NCBI GenBank assembly: GCA_016744485.1
Contig: JADGEG010000088.1
Coordinates: 1 to 8,096, forward strand
DNA: 8,096 bases
Direction of reading: 5' to 3'
Source of the DNA: Arcobacter sp.
GTDB taxonomy: Bacteria > Campylobacterota > Campylobacteria > Campylobacterales > Arcobacteraceae
Shown here: positions 1-6,925 of the stretch, piece by piece
Layout of the letters: every line of letters starts with the position of its first letter
Numbering within the stretch: position 1 is the stretch's first letter
Program-made: the position numbers and the translations under genes
Notes under the pieces: generated by a model
Told to the model about the DNA's origin: nothing
What the model saw: the letters and a program-made list of their open reading frames with translations, nothing else
Databases searched by the model: none

Positions 1-476
1 AGTAAGATATGTTCATTTTCAAAAGTTAATTCTCTTTTGTCTAAATTTAAATATAAATTGTGTGCTATTTGAATTACTTGTTTTATTTCATCTCCTAAGG
101 CTTTAATAATACCTTCTAGTAAAGTATCTGAATTTAAAGGTTTTAAAATGAAGTGATCAATTTTATAATTAATTAAACCAACAAGATATTCTTCTGTTGA
201 ATATGCTGTTAGCATTATGATTTTAGTAGAGAAATCATTTTTTCTAATTTGTTTCACTAATGAAATACCATCACCATCATTCATTTGTATATCAGTAATA
301 ATAATATTTGGTTTGTATTCTAAGTATATATCATAAGCCTCATTTCCACTTGAAGCTTCATAAATATCAGAAAAATAGTATTTAAGAGTATTTATTAATC
401 TTTTTCTAATACCATCTTCATCTTCAACACAAAGAATTGAAAAATCTTTAAATTGTTTTATTGTTGCTTCATTCAT
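1..476 (-). CDS. OmpR-family response regulator, C-terminus cut by window edge
   Basis: Two-component response regulator read leftward; 158 codons are present from ATG at 476, and the 3' part lies beyond base 1. The first ~125 residues are a receiver (REC) domain: acidic pocket E18/D19 in CVEDED, phospho-acceptor D62 in IITDIQMNDGDG, switch residue T90 in MLTAYS and conserved K112 in LKP. From about residue 138 (HNLYLNLDKRELTFENEHIL) the sequence resembles the opening beta-strands of an OmpR/PhoB winged-helix effector, so it is probably a DNA-binding transcription regulator, although the recognition helix is not in view. AAGGAT (486-481) is a well-spaced ribosome site that overlaps the stop codon of the upstream kinase; only 8 nt separate the genes, so they are co-transcribed and probably translationally coupled. 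The second nearby ATG (472) is out of frame and stops at once. Family assignment is sure; the target genes are unknown, with the divergent dpp operon the obvious candidate. Confidence 0.9.
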   Translation of the reverse strand, partial: MNEATIKQFKDFSILCVEDEDGIRKRLINTLKYYFSDIYEASSGNEAYDIYLEYKPNIIITDIQMNDGDGISLVKQIRKNDFSTKIIMLTAYSTEEYLVGLINYKIDHFILKPLNSDTLLEGIIKALGDEIKQVIQIAHNLYLNLDKRELTFENEHIL

Positions 477-484
477 TAATATCC

Positions 485-2368
485 TTATAAAATAATCTCA
501 AACATTACACCATCATTTGTATTTGTAGCACTTAATTTTCCATTCATATTTTTTTCAATTATCATTTTTGACATATAAAGTCCTAAACCTGTGCCTTTTG
601 AGCTACTTTTACTTGTCACATATGGTTCAAAAATTACATCAATATTTTCAAATTTTATTCCACCTGCATTATCTGTTATTAGAATAATAGTTTTATTCTC
701 TTTTTTACCTATATAAAATATAATAGAAGCATTTTGTATATTTTGTTCCAAAAAAGCATCTTTACAATTTAATAATATATTTAAAATAACTTGTGAAAAT
801 TCTCTTGGATAAGCTATAAGTCTTGAGTCTTCTTTAAATTCTTTGATAAGATTTATTTGCAAATTTTTTAAAGATGCATCAACAATACTTAAAGCTTTTA
901 AACAAGCATCTATAATTGAAAATTCTTCCATGTTTTTATTTGGTTTAAAAAAGTTTTTAAAATCATCAATTGTATTAGACATATAATTAAGTATTTTATA
1001 ACTATCTTTAGTACATTCTAAGATAAGGTTATCATCAACTTTTTTAAATTTTGTTGCCGTTTCAAGTTCCATTAAGATACTAGATACTTCAGTTAATGGT
1101 TGTCTCCACTGATGTGCAATCATTGAAATCATTGTTCCTAACCTTGCTAGTCTTGATTGATGTAGCATAGCTCTATCTTTTTTTAAAGATTCTTCTATAC
1201 CTACTTGAACTTTACTTTGTAAAGTATTGTTTAAATATTCTAATTTTCTTTTTTCTTTTTTTAACTTATCTTGATATGATTTAAATGCTTTAGATATTTT
1301 ATTTGACATTAAAATAGATAAAGCTAAAATAATTACCATAAGTATGATAGAAATAATTACAATATACTGTACATATTTATTAATTCGTTTTTCTAATTTA
1401 TGTTTATTTAGTAATATTTCTTCTTGTATATCATTAAGATATAAACCAGCTCCTAAGACCCAATTCCATTTATCGAATAATTGAATATAAGATATTTTAT
1501 TAGAATAAATTTTTTTATTTGTTTTTATCCATGGATGTATAATATATTTTCCATTTCCATTTTCATCTTCATCTTCATTTGTTTGGTTTATAAATTTTCT
1601 TATAACATATTCATCATTAATTGTTAAATTTTTTTCATTTTTTCCTATATTATTTTTTCTATATTTATCAGCTAGTAATATATGTTTTGTATTGTAAACA
1701 ATAATATGTCCATCTTTATTAAATTTTATATTTTGGATATAAGACAGAGCTACTTTTTTAATAAAATCAATATCTTTTTGAATATTTTTTATATTTCCAA
1801 TAATCCAATTTAACTTAGGAATATATGCTAAATAAACAATTTTATTTGAATTTTCAAATTGAATTAGTTTACCTTTTTCAAAAAAAAGATAATTTCTAAA
1901 AAACTTACTATCTTTTTTAAATTCTTCTATTATATTTTTATTAAAAGGTTGAATTATTTGATCATCATTTGTATCATATGCAAAAAAATAGTTTTGATTT
2001 GATATTTTAGAATTAATTAAATTACTAAGAATTTTTTTTCGTAAACTATTATTAACCCTATAATTTAAATCATTATATAATTGATTTATTCTAGTTTCAA
2101 GTGTATGTGTTTCTTTGATGACTTTTTCAATTGCAGAATTTGTATATAGATTTTCTTGATGTGTTATATATGACACAATAGTTTTAATCTGATTTTTTAT
2201 AAGAGTTTTTTGTTTTTTATGAAAATCTTCTTCTAATCTTTTATTTTCTTCATGAAAATATTCATTTTGTGTTTCTATAAAAATATAGCCAGTAACTATT
2301 GATATAATTAAGATTGCTATAATTGGAGTAAATATAATTAATTTTGGTAAGTTCTTTTCATTAAACAT
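485..2368 (-). CDS. Membrane sensor histidine kinase with tandem periplasmic Cache domains
   Basis: 627-residue sensor kinase. TM1 is about residues 10-31 and TM2 about 334-355, enclosing ~300 periplasmic residues: a long helical stretch (33-120), a first Cache-like domain (~125-205, ending in IPKLNWIIGN) and a second, clearer one (~213-318, ending in YIQLFDKWNWVLGAGLYLNDI), the pattern of Cache_2-type small-ligand sensors. A cytoplasmic coiled coil (~358-400) leads to the dimerisation/phosphotransfer helix with H419 in MIAHQWRQPL. The ATPase domain shows the N box (QVILNILLNCKDAF, N534), G1 (DNAGG, 566-570), F box (IFEPYVTSK) and G2 (GTGLGLYMSK, 592-601), so it looks fully functional. It phosphorylates, by inference, the response regulator 8 nt downstream. 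An in-frame TGA six codons upstream fixes ATG 2368 as the start; no Shine-Dalgarno precedes it (see the promoter entry). The ligand cannot be told from sequence; amino acids, peptides or organic acids are all possible for Cache sensors. Confidence 0.93.
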   Translation of the reverse strand: MFNEKNLPKLIIFTPIIAILIISIVTGYIFIETQNEYFHEENKRLEEDFHKKQKTLIKNQIKTIVSYITHQENLYTNSAIEKVIKETHTLETRINQLYNDLNYRVNNSLRKKILSNLINSKISNQNYFFAYDTNDDQIIQPFNKNIIEEFKKDSKFFRNYLFFEKGKLIQFENSNKIVYLAYIPKLNWIIGNIKNIQKDIDFIKKVALSYIQNIKFNKDGHIIVYNTKHILLADKYRKNNIGKNEKNLTINDEYVIRKFINQTNEDEDENGNGKYIIHPWIKTNKKIYSNKISYIQLFDKWNWVLGAGLYLNDIQEEILLNKHKLEKRINKYVQYIVIISIILMVIILALSILMSNKISKAFKSYQDKLKKEKRKLEYLNNTLQSKVQVGIEESLKKDRAMLHQSRLARLGTMISMIAHQWRQPLTEVSSILMELETATKFKKVDDNLILECTKDSYKILNYMSNTIDDFKNFFKPNKNMEEFSIIDACLKALSIVDASLKNLQINLIKEFKEDSRLIAYPREFSQVILNILLNCKDAFLEQNIQNASIIFYIGKKENKTIILITDNAGGIKFENIDVIFEPYVTSKSSSKGTGLGLYMSKMIIEKNMNGKLSATNTNDGVMFEIIL

Positions 2369-2377
2369 AGTGTCTAA

Positions 2378-2386
2378 AGTATATCA
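2378..2386 (-). promoter_or_regulatory. Extended -10 promoter of the kinase/regulator operon, near-leaderless
   Basis: On the minus strand, TGATATACT (TGn plus TATACT, 2386-2378) is a good extended -10. The -35 region at 2406-2401 (TTCATT) matches consensus poorly, as is common for extended -10 promoters. Only 9 nt separate the hexamer from the ATG at 2368, so a start site at the usual distance would be near 2371. That leaves a leader of about 3 nt with no ribosome-binding site. This is a prediction from motif and spacing only. Confidence 0.55.
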
Positions 2387-2404
2387 TTTTTTAAATGAAA
2401 AATG

Positions 2405-2418
2405 AAAAATTAATTTTT
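2405..2418. promoter_or_regulatory. 14-bp A/T palindrome between the divergent promoters, candidate operator
   Basis: AAAAATTAATTTTT is a perfect dyad. It covers the first two bases of the dppA -35 and abuts the -35 region of the divergent kinase promoter, so a protein bound here could affect both. Next to it are two adjacent 7-bp direct repeats, ATGAAAA (2395-2401 and 2402-2408). In DNA this AT-rich a short A/T palindrome can arise by chance, and the lack of G/C weakens the case for a specific operator. Confidence 0.3.
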
Positions 2419-2445
2419 GAACTCACTTTTTTCTCACCTGATAAT
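2417..2445 (+). promoter_or_regulatory. Sigma70-type promoter of dppA
   Basis: TTGAAC (2417-2422), a 17-nt spacer and GATAAT (2440-2445) make a near-consensus housekeeping promoter; the predicted start is near 2452, giving a leader of about 33 nt before the dppA ATG at 2485. Its position excludes the longer reading of dppA from 2395, because the -10 would lie inside that extension. Confidence 0.7.
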
Positions 2446-2473
2446 GCTAAACTTTTACTTATACATTATAAAA

Positions 2474-2481
2474 AAGGAGAG
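2474..2481 (+). promoter_or_regulatory. dppA ribosome-binding site, decides the start
   Basis: AAGGAGAG lies 3 nt before the ATG at 2485, counting from the end of the octamer, which puts the AAGGAG core about 5 nt from the start codon. It is the strongest Shine-Dalgarno in the window and marks 2485, rather than the in-frame ATG at 2395, as the start of dppA. Confidence 0.85.
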
Positions 2482-2484
2482 AAA

Positions 2485-4083
2485 ATGAAAAAAATTATTG
2501 TTGCAATATTTGTATTGATGTCATCTATTGCATTTGCTCAAACTCCACAAATAGGTGGTACTTTAGTATTTGGTAGAGGAGGAGATACTTCATCATTTGA
2601 TCCATCTCATGTTACAGATGGTGAGAGTTTTTATGCTGCAACACAAGTGTATGATAACTTAGTTCAATTTAAATATGGAACTACTGAAATAGAACCAGCA
2701 CTTGCAACATCTTGGGAAGCATCAAAAGATGGTTTAACATATACATTTAAGTTAAGAGAAGGTGTTTATTTTTCTAAAACTAAATATTTTAAGAAAAAAT
2801 CAGAGTTCACATCAAAAGATGTAGTTTTTTCATTAAAAAGACAATTTGATAAAAATCATCATTATAACAAAATAGGTGGAGCTTTTAGATATTGGTCTGC
2901 TATGGATATGTCAAATATTGTAAAAGATGTAATTGCAATTGATAAATATACAGTTAAAATTACTTTAAAGAAAAAAGAAGCTCCATTTATTGCAAATCTT
3001 GCAATGGAATTCTCTTCTATTTTATCGTCTGATTATGCTGAGAAATTAACAAAAAAAGGTAAAGAATTAGATCTTGGTAAAAAACCAGTAGGTACTGGAC
3101 CATTTGTATTTAAAAAATGGGTAAAAGATGATAAGATTATTTTTACTGCAAATAAAAACTACTGGAATGGTAGACCTTATGTTAATAAATTAATTTTTAA
3201 AGTTATAACAAATAATGCAGTTCGTGCAGCTGAGCTTAAATCTGGTTCTATTCATATAATGGATTTTCCAAATCCTGCTGAAGTTCCTACTTTAGAAGCT
3301 AATAGCAAAATTAAACTTGTAAAACAAGAAGGATTAAATGTAGGATATTTAGCATTTAATATGGAAAAGGACATTTTTAAAAATAAATTAGTTCGTCAAG
3401 CAATATCACATGCAATCAATACTCAAGGTATTGTTAATTCTGTTTATGAGGGTTTAGGAACAGTGGCAACAAATCCAATTCCACCAACAATGTGGTCATA
3501 TAATAAAAAATTAAAAGGATATGATTACGATATTGAAAAAGCAAAAGATTTATTAAAACAAGCTGGTTATGAAAATGGATTTGAAACAACTATTTGGGCT
3601 ATGCCAGTACCACGTCCTTATAATCCAAATGGAAGAAAAGTTGCAGAAGCTATTCAAGCAGATTTAGCAAAAATAGGAATTAAAGCTAAAGTTATCTCTT
3701 ATGATTGGGGTACATATTTAGATAAATCAGCAATGGGTGAACATGATATGCTACTTCTAGGGTGGACTGGTGATAATGGTGATCCTGATAATTTTTTAAA
3801 TGTATTGTTAAGTAAACATGCAGCTATGAATAAACCTGCACAAAACAGAGCTTTTTGGAAAAATGATGAATTTACAGCATTAGTTGATCAAGGAAAAATA
3901 ACAACAAATACTGCTAAGCGAACAGCTTTGTATGAAAAAGCACAGTTAATTTTTGAAGAAGAAGCTCCATGGAAACCAATTGCACATTCAATTGTAGTTG
4001 AACCAATGTTAAACAAAGTACATGGATTTAAATTAGATCCAGTAGGAAAAAGAAGATTTAAAGAAGTGTGGTTAAAAAAGTAA
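2485..4083 (+). CDS. dppA: Periplasmic dipeptide-binding protein DppA
   Basis: Solute-binding protein (SBP_bac_5 family) that captures dipeptides in the periplasm and delivers them to DppBC. The start at 2485 gives 532 residues with a classic signal peptide: MKK, a hydrophobic core, and a likely signal peptidase I site after AFA (A18/Q19). No lipobox cysteine is present, so it is a soluble periplasmic protein. Blocks resembling E. coli DppA include PVGTGPF (201-207), GLNVGYL (283-289), NPIPPTMW (330-337), WAMPVPRPYNPN (371-382) and, most tellingly, GWTGDNGDPDNF (426-437), the region whose aspartate is expected to hold the peptide amino terminus. These favour DppA over OppA or NikA. The mature protein has no cysteine, whereas E. 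coli DppA has two disulfides. It has its own promoter and strong ribosome site, and is separated from dppB by hairpins, fitting higher expression than the rest of the operon. The exact substrate range is not known. Confidence 0.92.
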   Translation: MKKIIVAIFVLMSSIAFAQTPQIGGTLVFGRGGDTSSFDPSHVTDGESFYAATQVYDNLVQFKYGTTEIEPALATSWEASKDGLTYTFKLREGVYFSKTKYFKKKSEFTSKDVVFSLKRQFDKNHHYNKIGGAFRYWSAMDMSNIVKDVIAIDKYTVKITLKKKEAPFIANLAMEFSSILSSDYAEKLTKKGKELDLGKKPVGTGPFVFKKWVKDDKIIFTANKNYWNGRPYVNKLIFKVITNNAVRAAELKSGSIHIMDFPNPAEVPTLEANSKIKLVKQEGLNVGYLAFNMEKDIFKNKLVRQAISHAINTQGIVNSVYEGLGTVATNPIPPTMWSYNKKLKGYDYDIEKAKDLLKQAGYENGFETTIWAMPVPRPYNPNGRKVAEAIQADLAKIGIKAKVISYDWGTYLDKSAMGEHDMLLLGWTGDNGDPDNFLNVLLSKHAAMNKPAQNRAFWKNDEFTALVDQGKITTNTAKRTALYEKAQLIFEEEAPWKPIAHSIVVEPMLNKVHGFKLDPVGKRRFKEVWLKK

Positions 4084-4094
4084 GTGACTATACC

Positions 4095-4125
4095 AAAATA
4101 AGTGGAGAAAATCTCTACTTATTTT
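4095..4125 (+). terminator. Hairpin after dppA: attenuating terminator or mRNA stabiliser
   Basis: Arms 4095-4108 (AAAATAAGTGGAGA) and 4112-4125 (TCTCTACTTATTTT) pair over 14 positions with one G-U and a 3-nt AAA loop, 11 nt after the dppA stop. The U-rich end of the 3' arm could serve as a weak terminator tract, but what follows (ATAAAG) is not a U run. It probably allows partial read-through and protects the 3' end of dppA mRNA, raising DppA relative to DppBCDF. Confidence 0.6.
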
Positions 4126-4168
4126 ATAAAGAAATAAGAAAAAATAGATAATTTTTTTATTTCTTTAT
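4126..4168 (+). repeat. Second hairpin, directly abutting the first
   Basis: Arms 4126-4142 and 4152-4168 pair over 17 positions with one G-U (outer 12 bp ATAAAGAAATAA/TTATTTCTTTAT perfect) around a 9-nt loop, 4143-4151. It starts on the base after the first hairpin ends and stops 12 nt before the dppB ribosome site. It is nearly all A-U, so its stability is modest for its length. The U7 run (4152-4158) lies inside the 3' arm rather than after it. Confidence 0.5.
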
Positions 4169-4180
4169 AAAAATGTATTA

Positions 4181-4194
4181 AAGGGGTTTAATTG
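4181..4194 (+). promoter_or_regulatory. dppB ribosome-binding site and TTG start
   Basis: AAGGGG (4181-4186) is followed by 5 nt and then TTG (4192-4194). An in-frame TAA at 4189-4191 directly before the TTG rules out any earlier start, and the next in-frame ATG would delete the first membrane helix, so TTG must be used. Confidence 0.85.
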
Positions 4195-5196
4195 ATAAGT
4201 TATATTATTAAAAGATTACTATGGGCAATTCCTGCATTACTTGGAGTTTCTATTTTAGTATTTTCTATGGTGCATATGGTTCCTGGTGATCCCGCTTTAG
4301 TTATGTTAGGTGAGCATGCTAATAAAGAAAGTGTTGATACATTAAGAGAGCAAATGGGATTAAATAAACCATTATGGGAACAATATTATTTATTTATTTC
4401 AAATGCCATTCAAGGTGATTTTGGTTTATCTTTAGCTTCAGGAGAGCCAGTAATTGATGAATTTATGGAAAGATTTCCAGCAACTGTGGAATTAGCATTA
4501 TTTGCTATGATATTTTCTATAATTATTGGATTATTTGCAGGAATTATTTCAGCTGTTAAAAGATACTCAATATTTGATTATACTGCTATGTCAACTGCCT
4601 TAGCTGGTGTTTCTATGCCTGTGTTTTGGTTAGGATTAATGTTAATTTATTTCTTTTCTGTTGAATTAGCTTGGCTTCCAGTATCTGGTAGATTAGGATA
4701 TGAATTTGATATTGATGAAGTCACAGGTCTATTTTTAATCGATTCTTTACTAATGAATGACACACAAGCATTTTGGGATGCTGTAAAACATCTTATTTTA
4801 CCTTCAATTGCATTAGGAACCATTCCTATGGCAATAATTGCACGAATGACACGAGCTTCCATGATTGAAGTAATGAAGGAAGAATATATCAGAACAGCAC
4901 ATGCAAAAGGCTGTACAAAAATGCAGGTTATTATGATACATGCTTTAAAAAATGCACTTTTACCTATATTAACTGTAATTGGGCTAATGCTAGGAACACT
5001 ATTTGCTGGAGCAGTATTAACAGAAATGACATTTTCATGGCCTGGAATTGGAAAATGGTTAATTAATGCAGTTAACCAAAGAGATTTTCCTATTATTCAA
5101 TCGACAACACTTATAATTGCTTCTATGTTTGTCCTGGTTAATTTAATTGTAGATTTATTATATGCACTTGTAAATCCAAGAATAAGGTTGTCATAA
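4192..5196 (+). CDS. dppB: Dipeptide ABC transporter permease DppB
   Basis: Inner-membrane channel subunit (BPD_transp_1 family) of the dipeptide importer, pairing with DppC. It has 334 residues, the usual DppB length. The N-terminal MISYIIKRLLWAIPALLG is the typical opening of the family, followed by VHMVPGDPA (27-35). About six membrane segments are seen (about 9-29, 101-121, 133-155, 201-219, 254-276, 302-325), with a large periplasmic loop before the second. The ATPase-coupling EAA loop is EEYIRTAHAKGCTKMQ (230-245), with the conserved glycine at 240. FSWPGIGKWL and the C-terminal LLYALVNPRIRLS also match the family closely. Translation starts at TTG. Its stop overlaps the ATG of dppC by one base (TAATG), so the two are translationally coupled. 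Similarity throughout is to DppB rather than to OppB. Confidence 0.93.
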   Translation: MISYIIKRLLWAIPALLGVSILVFSMVHMVPGDPALVMLGEHANKESVDTLREQMGLNKPLWEQYYLFISNAIQGDFGLSLASGEPVIDEFMERFPATVELALFAMIFSIIIGLFAGIISAVKRYSIFDYTAMSTALAGVSMPVFWLGLMLIYFFSVELAWLPVSGRLGYEFDIDEVTGLFLIDSLLMNDTQAFWDAVKHLILPSIALGTIPMAIIARMTRASMIEVMKEEYIRTAHAKGCTKMQVIMIHALKNALLPILTVIGLMLGTLFAGAVLTEMTFSWPGIGKWLINAVNQRDFPIIQSTTLIIASMFVLVNLIVDLLYALVNPRIRLS

Positions 5197-6065
5197 TGAA
5201 TGAAGATAATAAAATATTAGAATTTTATAAACAATTTAAAAAAAATAAATCTGCTTTAATAGGATTGTATATAGTAATGGTATTAATTCTCTGTGCAATT
5301 TTTGCACCAATAGTTGCACCGTATGATCCATTAATTCAAGATCTTGATAATAGGTTAATACCTCCCATGTGGAATGAACAAGGATCTTTGGCTCATGTTT
5401 TAGGAACAGATGATTTTGGGAGAGATTTATTATCAAGAATTATATATGGAGCTAGAATTTCACTTACAATTGGTATTATTTCTGTTAGTATTTCTTTAAT
5501 ATTTGGTTTATTAATGGGTGCAAGTGCTGGATACTTTGGTGGAATGGTTGATATTATTATTATGAGAATAGTAGATATGATGTTATCAATTCCTGCAATT
5601 TTATTAGCTATTGTAATAGTATCTATTTTAGGTCCTGATTTATTTAATGCTATGATTGCAATAGGAATAGTAGGTATTCCAACTTTTGCTCGAATTGTAA
5701 GGGCTTCAATATTAGCTGAAAAAGAAAAAGAATATGTAATTGCTAGTAAGATTAATGGTTCAAACTCTTTTAGACTTATTACAAAAGTTGTTTTACCAAA
5801 CTGTACTACTCCCATTATTGTTCAAGCAACTATGGGGTTTGCATCTGCTGTACTTGAAGCAGCAGGTCTTAGTTTTTTGGGACTTGGAGCTCAACCACCC
5901 ACTCCTGAATGGGGAGCTATGTTATCTGATTCTCTTCAGTTTATAACAACTGCATCATGGATGATAGTCTATCCTGGTATGGCAATATTTTTAACTGTTA
6001 TGGGATTTAACCTTATTGGTGATGGTTTAATGGATGTTTTAGATCCAAAAATGAAGGATAGATAA
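5196..6065 (+). CDS. dppC: Dipeptide ABC transporter permease DppC
   Basis: Second inner-membrane channel subunit, 289 residues, normal for DppC. A short cytoplasmic N-terminus (YKQFKKNKSALIG) precedes the first membrane helix (about 20-41). Family blocks follow: APYDP (41-45), HVLGTDDFGRDLLSR (67-81), YGARISL, AGYFGG and the EAA coupling loop KEYVIASKINGSNSF (178-192), with conserved glycine 188 and the PNC of VLPNC shortly after. SFLGLGAQPPTPEWG (226-240) and the terminal LDPKMKDR are characteristic of peptide permeases. TAAGG (5183-5187) inside the end of dppB supplies the ribosome site, and the start overlaps the dppB stop by one base. The stop in turn overlaps the dppD start (TAATG). Nothing is missing or unusual. 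Confidence 0.93.
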   Translation: MNEDNKILEFYKQFKKNKSALIGLYIVMVLILCAIFAPIVAPYDPLIQDLDNRLIPPMWNEQGSLAHVLGTDDFGRDLLSRIIYGARISLTIGIISVSISLIFGLLMGASAGYFGGMVDIIIMRIVDMMLSIPAILLAIVIVSILGPDLFNAMIAIGIVGIPTFARIVRASILAEKEKEYVIASKINGSNSFRLITKVVLPNCTTPIIVQATMGFASAVLEAAGLSFLGLGAQPPTPEWGAMLSDSLQFITTASWMIVYPGMAIFLTVMGFNLIGDGLMDVLDPKMKDR

Positions 6066-6925
6066 TGTTACTTGAAGTTAAAAATTTAAAAACTCAATTT
6101 TTCTCTAATAAAGGAATTAATACTGCTGTTAATAGTATTAATTTTCATATAAAAGAAGGAAAAACATTATGTATTGTAGGAGAAAGTGGGAGTGGAAAGT
6201 CTATGACTTCTTTATCTATTATGGGTTTAGTTGAAGAACCAGGACGAGTAACTGATGGTGAAATTTTTTTTAAAAATAATAATTTATTAAAAAAAACTAA
6301 AAATGAAATTCAAGCTATTAGAGGAAATGAAATTGCTATGATTTTTCAAGAGCCAATGACATCTTTAAACCCTTCTTATACTGTTGGTTATCAAATTGAT
6401 GAAGTTTTAAGACTTCACCAAAAATCTTTAACTAAAGAACAAAGAAAAATAAGAGTAATTGAACTATTTGAGGAAGTAGGAATTCCACTTGCTAGTGATA
6501 AATATAATGAATATCCTTTTAAATTAAGTGGGGGTCAAAGACAAAGAGTTATGATTGCAATGGCAATGGCTTGTGAACCAAAACTATTAATTGCAGATGA
6601 ACCAACAACTGCATTAGATGTTACAATTCAAGCTCAAGTATTAGATTTAATGAATGATTTAAAAGAAAAAAAAGGCACTTCTATTTTATTTATTACTCAT
6701 GATTTAGCAGTTGTTGCCCAAATGGCCGATGAAGTTATTGTTATGTATAAAGGAAATGTAGTTGAGCAAGCAAGTGTAAAAGAGTTATTTGCTAATCCTA
6801 AACATCCTTATACGAAAGCTTTGTTAGGTTCAATTCCAATACCTGGAAAAGTTAAAAGAAAATCAAGGCTAGAAACAGTTGATGATAAGCTTAATTATTT
6901 AGATTTTCCTAAGGAAATAAGATGA
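6065..6925 (+). CDS. dppD: Dipeptide transporter ATPase DppD, lacking the C-terminal cysteine region
   Basis: Cytoplasmic ABC ATPase that, with DppF, powers import. It has 286 residues against about 327 in E. coli. All nucleotide-binding motifs are intact: Walker A GESGSGKS (39-46), Q-loop Q95 in FQEPMTSLNP, signature LSGGQ (154-158), Walker B LLIADEP with E179, D-loop TALD and switch H212. NPKHPYTKALLGSIP (244-258) marks the start of the oligo_HPY tail, but the usual proline- and cysteine-rich end (CxFxxRC-like, linked to an Fe-S cluster in related ATPases) is replaced by a short charged tail ending FPKEIR. AAGGA (6054-6058) is the ribosome site. The stop overlaps the dppF start by 4 nt (ATGA), which leaves no room for a lost 3' part, so the short form appears genuine. 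Confidence 0.9.
   Translation: MLLEVKNLKTQFFSNKGINTAVNSINFHIKEGKTLCIVGESGSGKSMTSLSIMGLVEEPGRVTDGEIFFKNNNLLKKTKNEIQAIRGNEIAMIFQEPMTSLNPSYTVGYQIDEVLRLHQKSLTKEQRKIRVIELFEEVGIPLASDKYNEYPFKLSGGQRQRVMIAMAMACEPKLLIADEPTTALDVTIQAQVLDLMNDLKEKKGTSILFITHDLAVVAQMADEVIVMYKGNVVEQASVKELFANPKHPYTKALLGSIPIPGKVKRKSRLETVDDKLNYLDFPKEIR

Noticed and set aside
2032..2039. Run of eight T in the kinase gene, and similar 8-base A/T runs in dppD (6264-6271, 6289-6296) and dppF (7142-7149), as phase-variable tracts
   Set aside because: Runs of this length are expected in DNA this AT-rich, all frames are intact, and phase-variable tracts in this phylum are typically longer G/C runs.
2395..2484. N-terminal extension of dppA from ATG 2395 (30 extra codons)
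   Set aside because: It has no ribosome site, runs through the predicted dppA promoter and would bury the signal peptide; ATG 2485 has AAGGAG and gives a normal MKK signal sequence.
4166..4171. TATAAA as an internal promoter for dppB
   Set aside because: No -35 is seen at suitable spacing, and the motif lies in the 3' arm of the second hairpin in AT-rich sequence where it occurs by chance.
4647..5815. Minus-strand open frames of 66-140 codons inside dppB and dppC
   Set aside because: They are opposite-strand shadows of conserved permease genes, with no family resemblance and no ribosome sites worth noting.
5740..5946. Plus-strand 68-codon frame inside dppC
   Set aside because: It is an out-of-frame overlap; dppC is intact and conserved across the whole stretch.
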